A stretch of 64,000 nucleotides of DNA from Terriglobia bacterium (GTDB taxonomy: Bacteria; Acidobacteriota; Terriglobia; Bryobacterales; UBA6623), in the NCBI GenBank assembly GCA_009841225.1, contig VXMF01000035.1, positions 49,411-113,410 on the forward strand, written 5' to 3'. Position 1 is the first letter of the stretch; the number at the start of each line of letters is the position of its first letter. Shown here piece by piece: positions 1 to 8,809 of the stretch. The notes beneath the pieces were generated by a model. That model had not been told where the DNA came from and made no database searches. It saw nothing but the letters and a program-made list of their open reading frames with translations. Made by a program: the position numbers and the translations under genes.

Positions 1-160
1 AATATTTTCTTTTTTTCTAACGCCCGCATCTAGCAGATCGCTTTTGGGTTTGTGCGGTTTTTTTTTTTTTTTTTCCCCCCCCCGCGGGGGGGCCGGGCCC
101 CCCCCCCCCCCCCCACGGCCCGAAAGCACATCTCGCTACGATCTAGCGGCCGCTTCGATC
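1..160. other. Non-coding window end with homopolymer block
   Basis: No gene is supported here. The symporter on the minus strand stops at 161-163. The stretch is dominated by a low-complexity block (see 58-114), and the short open frames across it encode only runs of Phe, Pro, Gly or Lys, so they are treated as spurious. Confidence 0.7.
58..114. repeat. Homopolymer block T17-C9-(GC)-G7-CC-GGG-C17
   Basis: Directly visible: 17 T (58-74), 9 C (75-83), GC, 7 G (86-92), CC, GGG, then 17 C (98-114). The C9/G7 parts can pair, but read from the upstream minus-strand gene the hairpin is followed by A rather than U, so it is not a normal intrinsic terminator. Such successive long homopolymers are very rare in GC-rich bacterial genomes and may be a sequencing or assembly artefact near a contig end. 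Confidence 0.85.
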
Positions 161-1651
161 CTACGTCTTCAATCCGCCGACCTCTTCGTCGGAGAAGTAC
201 TTCGACAAGAGTGCAAGTGGCTCCGGTCGACCGGCCCTCGACCCTAGGACACACGCCGCCGCGCTAGCGGCCAGCGACCACACGAATGGATCCAGCCCAA
301 GGAAGCTCTGCGTGCCGAACAGCGCGTATTGGACCAGGAATGTGAGGAAGCCCGCCAAGATTCCGGCGACGCAGCCAGTGCGGTTCATGCGCGTCCAGTA
401 CACCGCCAGCAGTGTAGGGAAGAGGAACGTAGCCGCCAGGCCTGTCCCGGAGAAGACCACGATGTACTGCAGGTGGTCGGGCGGGCGAAGCGCAAACACG
501 CCTGCGACGATGCCTGTGAGCGCGATAGAGAGATGGGTGACACTCTTGGCCCGTCCCTCGCTGACTCGGCTGCGCGCGTTGCGCTGGTACAGGTCGCGTG
601 CCACGGCGCCGGCTGCTACGAGGAGGAACGAACTGATGGTGGACATGATGGCTGCCATCGGTGCGGCCAGCACCAGGCCCGCAAGGGCCGATGGCACCGC
701 CGCGACAATCGTCGCCGGCGTGGCGTGATCGCTGGCTGCGAGTTCCGGGACGAGGACGCGGCCTAGAATGCCAACGAAGATCACCGCCGGATACAGGAGC
801 AGGATGTAGCATCCAATCAAGAGTGAAGCCCGGCGTAGCGAGGCGGCGTCCTTGCACGCTAGGAATCGCGTGATCAGCGATGGCTGGCCGGCAACTGCGA
901 GCGGCCACACGAAGAAGAACGAAATAGCGGCTGACAGCGGCAGGAATTCTTCAGGCCCGGTGGGCGTGAGCAGGTCCGGCGACTGCGCCGCCAAGCCGTC
1001 GTAAACGGCTTGCATGCCGCCGACCCTGTAGAGCCCGAATCCAGCCGTGAGCAGCACTCCGACAAGCATGACTATGGCCTGAAAGCTATCTGTCCAGGCC
1101 ACCGCCCGGAAGCCGCCGTATGCCGTGTATAGCCCGACGATCACCGCGAAGCCGGCCACACCCCAGGCGTATGGCACGCCTAGAGCCGCTTCCAGAACGC
1201 GGGCCCCTGCAATGTACTGAGCGACGATGAAGCTCGTGTGCAGGATCAGCATGGCAACGCCGGAGATCGCCCCGATCGCCTTGCTCTGGAAACGGTCGCG
1301 TAGCAGGTCCGGGAAGGTCAGCGCCCCGGTTCTCTCGCCCAGTTCGGCAATGCGCCTGCCAAGCAATCCGAACCCGGTGGTGGCGACCACGATGTAGCCG
1401 GAGATCCACAGCATCACCGACCACCCGTAGGAGTGGCCGAGAGAAGGGGCGCCGATGAACGTCCCGCCGCTGGCCGACGTGGCGATCCACGTAAGGCCCA
1501 GCACCCAAGGCCCGATTGTCCGGCCCCCGACGAAGAACTCGCGCAGGAAGCCGCTCCCGCTAGACTGGCGTCGGGCAAGATAGGCCAGCAGGAAGGTCAG
1601 CGCGATGTAGACCGCGAACGCGACCCGCGCCGATGGCGCTGCCTCGTACAT
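161..1651 (-). CDS. Sodium:solute symporter (SSS family)
   Basis: Multi-pass inner-membrane Na+-coupled symporter of about 496 residues, close to the usual length for the SSS/PanF-PutP family. The open frame extends upstream to 1837, but the first 62 residues are Arg-rich and overlap the small gene before it. The ATG at 1651 (MYEAAPSARVAFAVYIALTF) begins at the first membrane helix. Alternating hydrophobic helices run to the end, with the helix-loop GGTFIGAPSLGHSYGW near residue 60 resembling the Na+-site helix of the family. It follows a small two-helix membrane protein by 23 bases and a sugar isomerase-like gene, so the three probably form one transcript and the substrate may be a sugar acid or other metabolite handled by that isomerase. 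The substrate cannot be read from the sequence. Confidence 0.88.
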   Translation of the reverse strand: MYEAAPSARVAFAVYIALTFLLAYLARRQSSGSGFLREFFVGGRTIGPWVLGLTWIATSASGGTFIGAPSLGHSYGWSVMLWISGYIVVATTGFGLLGRRIAELGERTGALTFPDLLRDRFQSKAIGAISGVAMLILHTSFIVAQYIAGARVLEAALGVPYAWGVAGFAVIVGLYTAYGGFRAVAWTDSFQAIVMLVGVLLTAGFGLYRVGGMQAVYDGLAAQSPDLLTPTGPEEFLPLSAAISFFFVWPLAVAGQPSLITRFLACKDAASLRRASLLIGCYILLLYPAVIFVGILGRVLVPELAASDHATPATIVAAVPSALAGLVLAAPMAAIMSTISSFLLVAAGAVARDLYQRNARSRVSEGRAKSVTHLSIALTGIVAGVFALRPPDHLQYIVVFSGTGLAATFLFPTLLAVYWTRMNRTGCVAGILAGFLTFLVQYALFGTQSFLGLDPFVWSLAASAAACVLGSRAGRPEPLALLSKYFSDEEVGGLKT

Positions 1652-1674
1652 TCGTCGTCTGCCCCGATACCGTT

Positions 1675-1908
1675 TCAGCTGCGCCTGCGGCAGAAGCGGA
1701 GGTGCAGCAAGAAGAACAGCAGCCAAGGGCCGAACACGCCGTACCCTGCCCAGCCCGGCACGCCGCCGACCGAGGCGGGGTCCGCTGACCCTAGCCAAGA
1801 CGACAGGCCCACCGTCGTGACAAGCGCCAGCGCCCAAAGCAGCCCGGCTTCGAGGGCTTCTCGGCGAGCGGGCCTCGAATCAGGACCGCCCGTCTCGCTA
1901 GTAGGCAT
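1675..1908 (-). CDS. Small two-helix membrane protein paired with symporter
   Basis: A 77-residue protein with two hydrophobic segments (about residues 19-40 and 52-68) separated by a Gly/Pro-rich loop, ending in a basic tail RFCRRRS. It sits 23 bases upstream of the SSS symporter in the same direction and 30 bases downstream of the isomerase gene. Small membrane proteins in this position resemble the DUF997/YhdT partners of PanF-type symporters; here that is inference from size, topology and position. The pairing suggests an accessory subunit of the transporter. Confidence 0.65.
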   Translation of the reverse strand: MPTSETGGPDSRPARREALEAGLLWALALVTTVGLSSWLGSADPASVGGVPGWAGYGVFGPWLLFFLLHLRFCRRRS

Positions 1909-1938
1909 TGGCTCTGTCGGTTCCGCCTGCGGATCTGC

Positions 1939-2931
1939 CTATTCTTCGAATGCGGCGTCGAAGGCGACCGTGGACGGCTGGAAGTCGACGCTCTTGGTGA
2001 ACTCGCACGCCTCGGCCGCACCGGCTTCCCGCTCCATGCCGCTGTCCTCCCACTCGATCGACAAGGGACCGTCGTAGCCGATGTGGTTCAGCGCGCGGAT
2101 GATTTCCTCGAAGTCGACCCCGCCCCGGCCGAGCGATCTGAAGTCCCAGCCGCGGTCTTGGTGACCGAAGTTCAGATGCGACGCTAGGATGCCGGACTTG
2201 CCGTCGAGTTGGAGGGCCGCGTCCTTCATGTGGACGTGGTAGATCCGGTCCTTGAACTCGCGGATAAAGATGACCGGATCCACCTGCTGCCAGTGCAGGT
2301 GGCTGGGGTCGAAATTGAAGCCGAATGCCTCGCGATGGCCGACTGCTTCCAAGGCGCGGTGCGCCGTGTAGATGTCGAAGGCAATCTCGGTCGGGTGCAC
2401 TTCCAAGCCGAATCGGACGCCGACCTCGTCGAAGACATCTAGGATCGGGTTGAACATTTCGGCAAAGTATGCGAATCCGGCATCGATCATCTCGTCGGAC
2501 ACCGGCGGGAAGCTGTACAGCAAATGCCAGATCGATGAACCGGTGAAGCCGTTGGCGACCTTGAGGCCTAGATTGCTGGCGGATCGGGCAGTGTCCTTCA
2601 TTGCCTGGACCGCCCACTGGCGCTTGCCCTCGGGATCGCCCGCGACTTCGTCCGGAGCGAACAGATCGGAGCGCGCGTCATCGTTGGGGTCGCACACGAG
2701 CTGCCCCGCCAAGTGGTTCGAGATCGCGAACAGTTGCAGCCCGTTGTCGTCGAGGATGGCCTTCTGCTTGGCGCAGTAGTCTAGGTCCGTGGCAGCCTTG
2801 GAGACGTCCATGTGGTCGCCCCAGCATGCGAGTTCGAGGCCGTCGTAGCCCCATGACTTCGCCTTCGGCGCGAGCACCTCGAGCGGGAGGTCGGCCCATT
2901 GGCCGGTGAACAGGGTGACGGGTCTTGCCAT
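1939..2931 (-). CDS. Sugar phosphate isomerase/epimerase (xylose isomerase-like TIM barrel)
   Basis: A 330-residue cytosolic protein of the AP endonuclease 2/xylose isomerase-like TIM-barrel family, which uses a divalent metal to isomerise or epimerise sugars and polyols. Visible signatures are an early strand [20 protein letters not shown], the metal-site strands [12 protein letters not shown] and [21 protein letters not shown] and a C-terminal [11 protein letters not shown]. The order of Glu, Asp/His, His and Glu ligands fits the family. An AAGGAGA-like Shine-Dalgarno lies about 12 bases before the ATG at 2931. It heads a probable operon with a small membrane protein and a symporter, so it likely acts on the imported compound. 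The exact substrate is not known. Confidence 0.88.
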   Translation of the reverse strand: MARPVTLFTGQWADLPLEVLAPKAKSWGYDGLELACWGDHMDVSKAATDLDYCAKQKAILDDNGLQLFAISNHLAGQLVCDPNDDARSDLFAPDEVAGDPEGKRQWAVQAMKDTARSASNLGLKVANGFTGSSIWHLLYSFPPVSDEMIDAGFAYFAEMFNPILDVFDEVGVRFGLEVHPTEIAFDIYTAHRALEAVGHREAFGFNFDPSHLHWQQVDPVIFIREFKDRIYHVHMKDAALQLDGKSGILASHLNFGHQDRGWDFRSLGRGGVDFEEIIRALNHIGYDGPLSIEWEDSGMEREAGAAEACEFTKSVDFQPSTVAFDAAFEE

Positions 2932-3095
2932 GAAGGGTGAGAATCTCCTTGCAGTGGGAACGTGAGAAAGGGAAGTTTAGCAAAACACTGCCCCAGCCTG
3001 CCCGGCGCGGCCCAGCCGCAGAGCTACCGCCGCTTTCGGTCGCGGCGCTGTCTCCGTGCTACTATCACCAAGTCTTTAGTCTTCCCCGAATCGGC

Positions 3096-4310
3096 ATGAG
3101 GCTGACGTCGTACTTCAGCTGTCCGGTGCTGGCCGGACTGCTCTTGCTGTTCGCTGTGCCCGCAGCTGCCATCGAAATCGCCACGGGGTCGATGCTTGGG
3201 CCGCGCTATGGAGCGGATCGCTTCTATGTCCGCGGCGGCCCGTCCGCAGACTGGAGCCCGACGTATGCGGGCGGTCGCTTTCGGGGCAAGGTCCGAGGCA
3301 GCCTAGCGCTGGTTCGCGTGACCCAGGCCATCTTCGATGACGAGTGGCTCAAAGAGCGGCCCTTCGATCCTGGCGCGAACACCGATCGCGTGATCGAGCG
3401 CCTAGATGTCTACAAGCAGCACGGCGTGGGCGGCATCGTCGTTGGTCTGCAGGGCGGGAATCCCCGGTACGAGAGCGAGTCCAACGGCGTTCGGAGGGGC
3501 GTAAGCGCCGATCTTGGGGAGAAGGCCGGAGCCTTGGTCAGCGCCTACAATCCCGACGGATCGTTGAAGCCCGAGTGGACGGCTCGGCTGGACAAACTGC
3601 TCGAGGCGGCCGACCAACGCGGTCTGATCGTGTGCTTGGTCCTATTCCAGCAAGACCAGGACGAGGTACTGGAGTCTCCCGAGGCCATCGTTGCCGCCGC
3701 TGGCAACGTCGCCCGGCACCTGATCGAACGCGACGCCCGCAACGTCATCGTCGATGTCGCCGACGCATGGGACGAGCCCGAGGGTCGCTGGGACCATCGC
3801 CGCTTCGTCCCGCGCTACGTAGAGTACTTGATCCGCGCCGTCCGCGAGCAGTTTCAGCACGCCTCGTTCAGCTTGCCGATCGGCGCTTCCAGCGGTTCCG
3901 GGATGCTCTACCCGATGTCCCTCGCGCGCCTGTGCGATCTGGTCCTGCTGCAGGGTGATGGCCGCACGCCTTCGGAGAAGCTGGCGCGTTCCAAGCAGTT
4001 CAAGCAATACGGGCGGCCGGTGCTGATGGTGAGTGACAGCAATGGCGCCGGCGCGACCAATGCCGAGCTGGCACGCGAGGCGTCAATTGCGCAAGCCTAC
4101 CTGGAAGGGGCCGCCGGGTGGAGTTTCGTGCCGGCCTTGACGGCGAATCGGTTTCCGTTCGACTACGAGTTGGCGGACAGCGCGGTGTTCGAAGACTCAT
4201 GGCCTACCGACACGCGGCATCGGGCGTACTTCCGGGCCATGCTGGAGGGGATCGCGAGGATCGTGTTGAGGCGACCTCCATCTACCTCGGGGAAGGGCAA
4301 GAAGAGATAG
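3096..4310 (+). CDS. Exported TIM-barrel glycosidase-like protein, substrate unknown
   Basis: A 404-residue secreted protein. The frame is open from 2937, but the ATG at 3096 begins a clear Sec signal peptide (MRLTSYFSCPVLAGLLLLF, then AVPAAAIE), so this start is chosen. The mature part has the pattern of a cellulase-like (beta/alpha)8 barrel: ALVRVTQAIFDDEW, a segment on a partner HGVGGIVVGLQGGNP, KLLEAADQRGLIVCLVLFQQDQDE, NVIVDVADAWDEPEGRWDHRRF and GRPVLMVSDSNG. DVADAWDEPEG lies where glycosidases of this clan carry an acid/base Asn-Glu pair, but the family could not be named with certainty. A TAGTCT box lies 13 bases before the start. It is divergent from the isomerase operon. The C-terminus is basic (KGKKR). 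Confidence 0.7.
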   Translation: MRLTSYFSCPVLAGLLLLFAVPAAAIEIATGSMLGPRYGADRFYVRGGPSADWSPTYAGGRFRGKVRGSLALVRVTQAIFDDEWLKERPFDPGANTDRVIERLDVYKQHGVGGIVVGLQGGNPRYESESNGVRRGVSADLGEKAGALVSAYNPDGSLKPEWTARLDKLLEAADQRGLIVCLVLFQQDQDEVLESPEAIVAAAGNVARHLIERDARNVIVDVADAWDEPEGRWDHRRFVPRYVEYLIRAVREQFQHASFSLPIGASSGSGMLYPMSLARLCDLVLLQGDGRTPSEKLARSKQFKQYGRPVLMVSDSNGAGATNAELAREASIAQAYLEGAAGWSFVPALTANRFPFDYELADSAVFEDSWPTDTRHRAYFRAMLEGIARIVLRRPPSTSGKGKKR

Positions 4311-4795
4311 GGGATCACAGTGAGTCAGGACAAGCCTTGGCGCACTGTGGTTCCTTCCGGAAGCTGCTGCCGAGCCCATGCCCTACCGCGGCTCGAGCGA
4401 ATCTGAGCCACCGACAGTGCTCTGAAAGAGGCCCTGTCCAAGCCGAGGATGCTCGTGCTCCAGCACATGGAGCCTTGGGGTGCTTCCGCACGGCGCGGTT
4501 CAGCGGAGAGGGGCCCCGCGCGTCGTCGTAGGTGCGCGGCCGCCCCGCGTTCCCCGTTTCGAGTCGCGATGTGCGCCGTGATATTCTCGGCTAACGGCGA
4601 TGATCGAGTGGAATCGCAGCCGTCAACAAAGCTGCCGTCGGTTGCGAACCGCGGCAACAAGCGCAAGACGAACGGAGGAGATCTCGCCGCATTCGATCAG
4701 GATCGGCAGACGCTCTGTCCGCGCCCGGTCCTTTGCGGGCGTTTCCGGGGCGCATAGCAAATGAGGCTCGAGCCGACAGCTAGCGGAGGAGCTTG
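4311..4795. other. Intergenic, no gene seen (485 bp)
   Basis: Short open frames on both strands are Arg/Ala-rich shadows without recognisable domains. The right end carries the GGAGGA ribosome-binding site (4785-4790) of the RND gene. No adaptor protein gene for the pump is present here. Confidence 0.6.
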
Positions 4796-7700
4796 GTGAA
4801 CGGTCCTGTCGCATGGTGCGCCCGGAACGGCGTCGTCGGCAACCTGCTGCTATTCGTCATCGTTGCAGCAGGCGGGCTTTCGATCGCTGGTCTCAACTCG
4901 ACCCTGTTCCCCGATGTCACTCTTGACGTCGTAACGGTATCGGTCCCCTATCGAGGCGCCTCTCCCCCAGATGTGGAGGAATCGATATGCGTTCTGGTCG
5001 AGGAAGCGCTTCAGGGAATCGAGGGAGTCAACAAGATCACGTCGACGGCTGACGAGGGAGTGGGCGTCGCTGTAGTTGAGGTTCGGTCTGGATACGACAT
5101 TGATGAGATTCGTGAAGAAATAAAGTCCAAGGTCGACGGCATCGAGGCCTTTCCGGAAGATGCCGGGAGACCCCTAGTCCGCTCGATTCCGCTACGAGTT
5201 GAAGTAATCGGCGTGGTCATGTACGGGGCTGCGGACTTGCCCACGCTCAAGAGAATCGGAGAGCAGGCCCGGCGGGATCTCGAGGCTCTCCCCGAGATTT
5301 CTCAGGTCGAGATGGCCAATGTTCCCCCTTACGAGATCTCGATCGAGGTTTCAGAACAGGCAATGCGGCGCTGGGGCCTGACGTTCGACGACGTCGCAGC
5401 CGCCGTCCGTCGGTCTTCGGTCGATTTGCCCGGAGGATCTGTCAAGACCCCTGGTGGCGAGATCATGCTCCGGACGAGCGGACGGGCCGACACTGGAGTT
5501 CAGTTCGAAGCGCTGCCCGTCGTCAGACGCCCTGACGGCACCATGATTCGCGTGGGCGATGTGGCACAGGTGGTCGACGGCTTGGAAGAGATCGCGAGGT
5601 CGACCGCGCTCGACGGAACGCCAGCCGTAGTTCTCAATGTCTACCGGGTAGGGAACGAGAGCGCAACCGATATCGCGGACGCTGTCTATGCGTATGTGCA
5701 GGGCGCGACCGCCAGTCTGCCGGGCGGCATCAAGATGGCTGCGTGGCAAGACTGGGCCTATACCCTTCGGAGCCGGACCCGCCTGCTCGTCGAAAACGCT
5801 TTGTCAGGACTGGCCCTGGTGTTCGTCGTCTTGGCCTTGTTCATGCGCCTGAGACTCGCGTTGTGGGTTGCGATCGGCATTCCAGTCTCGTTCATGGGGG
5901 CTTTCGCGCTGATGCCGGCGTTCGATGTGACGATCAACATGATCTCGCTGCTGGCATTCATCTTGGTGCTGGGCATCGTGGTCGACGATGCCATCGTCGT
6001 CGCCGAAAACATCGACAGCAAGCAAGCCAAGTTCAAGCAAGGCGTGAGAGGGGCCATCGAGGGGACGCGGGAGGTGTGCGTGCCCGTGGTGTTCGGAGTA
6101 CTCACAACGATGGTCTCCTTTGCGCCCATGTTCTTCGTTCCGGGAACTAATGGGAAGTTGATGGTGGTGATCCCGTTGATCGTCATACCAGTTCTGTTCT
6201 TCTCGCTCGTTGAATCGGTCTTTGTCCTGCCCGGCCACTTGGCTCACCGCCCGTCCGGCAATGGCGGCTCGAGTGGCTGGGCTGTCCGTGCTTGGGATCG
6301 CTTGAGCGACCGGTTTTCGAAGTCCCTCGAATGGATCGCCAATAAACTCTACAGGCCTGTACTTGGGGCCGCGCTCCGCTGGAGGTACTTGACTCTTGCA
6401 ATCGCCCTGACCTGCATGGTTTTGACTGGTGCCTTCGTTGCCAGCGGGCACATCAAGGTCATCCTGCTGCCTACCGACGAGTCCGACAAGGTGGTCGCCT
6501 TTGTGACGATGCCGCAGGAAGCTCCGGTTGACGCAACGAGGGCCGCCGTCGGGCGGGTGGAGCAGGCCGCGTTTGCACTGCGCGAGGAGATCGCCCGGGA
6601 GGAGGGAAGCGACCAGTTCCGGCACATCCTTAGTTCGATCGGGGAGCAGCCGTACCAGCTTGTGCTTGGCGGTCCCACCGCTCGGATCAACCCGCCCAAG
6701 GGCGAGCACTTGGCAGAAGTGAACATCGAGCTGAAGCGAGCTGAAACCCGGACGATCCGAGCCGAGCAGATCGCTCAGAGGCTCCGGGAGAAGATCGGCC
6801 GGATTCCCGGGGCCAGCGAACTCTCGATCACGCACGCGTTGTTCGGAGGAGGGAAGGCGATCGACATCCAGTTCAGCGGCGCGGACCTGGAAGAGATGCA
6901 GGCGGTGGTGAACAAGACCAAGGAGCGGCTCGAGCAGTATCCGGGAGTCTTCGACGTTACCGATACCTCCCGCGGGGCGAAGCCCGAGATCCAGCTCTCA
7001 CTCGCTCCCGAGGGCGAGACCATGGGCCTTTCGCTGATAGAAATCGGACGACAGGTGAGACAGGGATTCTTCGGGGAGGAAGTCCAGCGAATCCAGCGGG
7101 GCCGGGAGGACGTTCGCGTGATGGTGCGCTACCCGGAGACGGAGCGGCGATCCGTCGGCGACCTCGAAGGCATGCGGTTTCGTGTTCCGGGCGGGGACGA
7201 GGTTCCGTTCTCAACGGTGGCGGAAGCAACGCTCGCCCGCGGACCGGCGTCGATCACTCGCGTCGACCGGAATCGGTCGATCAATGTCTTGGCGGCGGTC
7301 GATACGTCGGTGACCACCAGCCAGCAGGTGCTAGCGGACCTCGACACGAGCTTTCTTCCCACAATTCTGGAAGACCACGATTCGGTGCGATACGCATTCC
7401 TTGGCGATCAAGCCGAGTTGATCGAGGCCACCGAGGCTCTGGCAGTGGCGCTGGCGATCGCTCTCTGCGTGATGTTCGTGACGCTTGCGGTTCCCCTGAA
7501 GAGCTATGTCGCACCGGTCATCGTGCTCTCTGCCGTGCCATTCGGGGCTGTCGGAGCGATATGGGGCCACGTGATCATGGGAATCCCACTGACGTTCATT
7601 TCCACGTGCGGTGTGGTGGCGCTCGCCGGAGTGGTTGTGAATGACTCGCTAGTCCTTGTGAGCTTCGTCCAAGAACATGCCCGAACGATAGGTTCGCGCT

Positions 7701-7996
7701 TCGAGGCCGTTCGCATAGCGGGCGAATCGCGCTTCAGGGCAATCATCCTGACCTCCTTGACCACAACTGCCGGTGTATCTCCGCTGATGTTCGAGAGCGA
7801 TCTGCAAGCACAGTTCCTGATTCCGATGGCAGTCGCGCTCGCCTACGGAGTGCTGTTCGCAACGCTCGTGACATTGCTGCTGGTGCCAGCTCTCTATCTG
7901 ATCCTTGACGACTGCCGACTCGCAGTCCGCTGGTTCCTGCACGGCAGTGTCGAAGAGGACCCGACCAACGAGTCATCAGGCACGGTTTCCGAATAG
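4796..7996 (+). CDS. RND-family efflux transporter permease
   Basis: Inner-membrane proton-driven pump of about 1066 residues, normal for the AcrB/HAE1-like RND family. The GTG at 4796 is preferred over TTG 4793 because it lies 5 bases after GGAGGA. The N-terminal helix (GVVGNLLLFVIVAAGGLSIA) is followed by the first large periplasmic domain starting LFPDVTLDVVTVSVPYRGAS, a helix bundle with the proton-relay pair in LGIVVDDAIVVAENI, a second helix near GHIKVILLPTDE, the second periplasmic domain and a second helix bundle containing CGVVALAGVVVNDSLVLVSF. The internal repeat expected for RND pumps is therefore complete. No adaptor (MFP) or outer-membrane channel gene adjoins it; a lone adaptor lies 29 kb away at 37435. 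Substrate is unknown. Confidence 0.93.
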   Translation: MNGPVAWCARNGVVGNLLLFVIVAAGGLSIAGLNSTLFPDVTLDVVTVSVPYRGASPPDVEESICVLVEEALQGIEGVNKITSTADEGVGVAVVEVRSGYDIDEIREEIKSKVDGIEAFPEDAGRPLVRSIPLRVEVIGVVMYGAADLPTLKRIGEQARRDLEALPEISQVEMANVPPYEISIEVSEQAMRRWGLTFDDVAAAVRRSSVDLPGGSVKTPGGEIMLRTSGRADTGVQFEALPVVRRPDGTMIRVGDVAQVVDGLEEIARSTALDGTPAVVLNVYRVGNESATDIADAVYAYVQGATASLPGGIKMAAWQDWAYTLRSRTRLLVENALSGLALVFVVLALFMRLRLALWVAIGIPVSFMGAFALMPAFDVTINMISLLAFILVLGIVVDDAIVVAENIDSKQAKFKQGVRGAIEGTREVCVPVVFGVLTTMVSFAPMFFVPGTNGKLMVVIPLIVIPVLFFSLVESVFVLPGHLAHRPSGNGGSSGWAVRAWDRLSDRFSKSLEWIANKLYRPVLGAALRWRYLTLAIALTCMVLTGAFVASGHIKVILLPTDESDKVVAFVTMPQEAPVDATRAAVGRVEQAAFALREEIAREEGSDQFRHILSSIGEQPYQLVLGGPTARINPPKGEHLAEVNIELKRAETRTIRAEQIAQRLREKIGRIPGASELSITHALFGGGKAIDIQFSGADLEEMQAVVNKTKERLEQYPGVFDVTDTSRGAKPEIQLSLAPEGETMGLSLIEIGRQVRQGFFGEEVQRIQRGREDVRVMVRYPETERRSVGDLEGMRFRVPGGDEVPFSTVAEATLARGPASITRVDRNRSINVLAAVDTSVTTSQQVLADLDTSFLPTILEDHDSVRYAFLGDQAELIEATEALAVALAIALCVMFVTLAVPLKSYVAPVIVLSAVPFGAVGAIWGHVIMGIPLTFISTCGVVALAGVVVNDSLVLVSFVQEHARTIGSRFEAVRIAGESRFRAIILTSLTTTAGVSPLMFESDLQAQFLIPMAVALAYGVLFATLVTLLLVPALYLILDDCRLAVRWFLHGSVEEDPTNESSGTVSE

Positions 7997-8809
7997 CTCG
8001 CGGGCAGGCCTTTCCCCGTCCCACGCACGAGGCGGAAACTGCCGGAACCCGCCCTCTCGACTGCGCCCAGCTGAAGCGTTCAACACCCACGCCGCCGAGA
8101 TGTTCTCCGGTCCACCGGCAGTCGGCGGTTTCTGGTGTCGCGTCCTCTCGCCACAGACACCGTCGGTAGACTCGACGGCGGTGTGGCAGGATTCTGCAGT
8201 CCCTGCCTCGCGCCTGCAGTTCGTCCTCAAGTCCAGCCTCGTTCTTGAAGGACACTAGGAGACCGCCATGCTAATAGCGATGTTCGCGACTGGCGGTTCC
8301 GTCAGGCTGGGCGATCCTAGTCGGGTCGGGTCCAGTCGAAGCGAACCAGGACTCTAACTACAGGCTGGAAGAGAAACGTTGTGATAGAATCATGCCACTT
8401 GGATTTCCCTTTCGTGTCTTTCGTGTCGCGCACGCGTGGACCCCGCCCAGAAGCAAAGCGGCAAGAGCCATCGCCGTGAATTCCAGACGTTTCAAGAAGA
8501 GCATTCTTCTAGCAGGGGCTCAGTTACGTTGGGAGCATGCTCCGGATGAGGGCGACGTGCGGGAATCGAGTCGACTGAGCTGCTCTGCCCGCGCTACCGC
8601 GGTCGACGTAGCATTCCACAGAAACGCTTTACCGGTCGGCCTTGCGCGGCCCCTCGGGGTCCACCTTGAGGAGCGACGCGTTTTGCCGGCGACAGATTGG
8701 GCTGCAGTGCGATCCGAGAGGTTCGGCGGGCGAGGCGATGGCCTCTTGCCTCTGCTGTTCCGGAACTCGGGTCGCCATAGAGTCGTCAGGGCTCCGGAAG
8801 AGGCTTGAC
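7997..8809. other. Long intergenic region with no convincing gene (813 bp)
   Basis: Open frames in this stretch lack domains and are of random composition. It contains a tandem TTTCGTGTC pair at about 8410-8430 and a tRNA-like remnant on the minus strand around 8552-8600. It separates the RND gene from an AT-richer gene, so it may be a border of acquired DNA. Confidence 0.55.
8552..8600 (-). pseudogene. tRNA-like remnant (D arm plus T arm, anticodon region missing)
   Basis: Read on the minus strand, GGTAGC then GGGCAGAGCAGCTC looks like a tRNA D-arm region, and CTCGATTCCCGC looks like a T loop and stem. The two are almost adjacent, leaving no room for a normal anticodon arm, so this cannot be a working tRNA. 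It may be a degraded tRNA at an old integration site, or chance similarity. A covariance-model search would settle it. Confidence 0.25.

Noticed and set aside
5804..6835. Minus-strand open frame of 343 codons
   Set aside because: Antisense to the RND pump, without a domain; long antisense frames are expected at this GC content.
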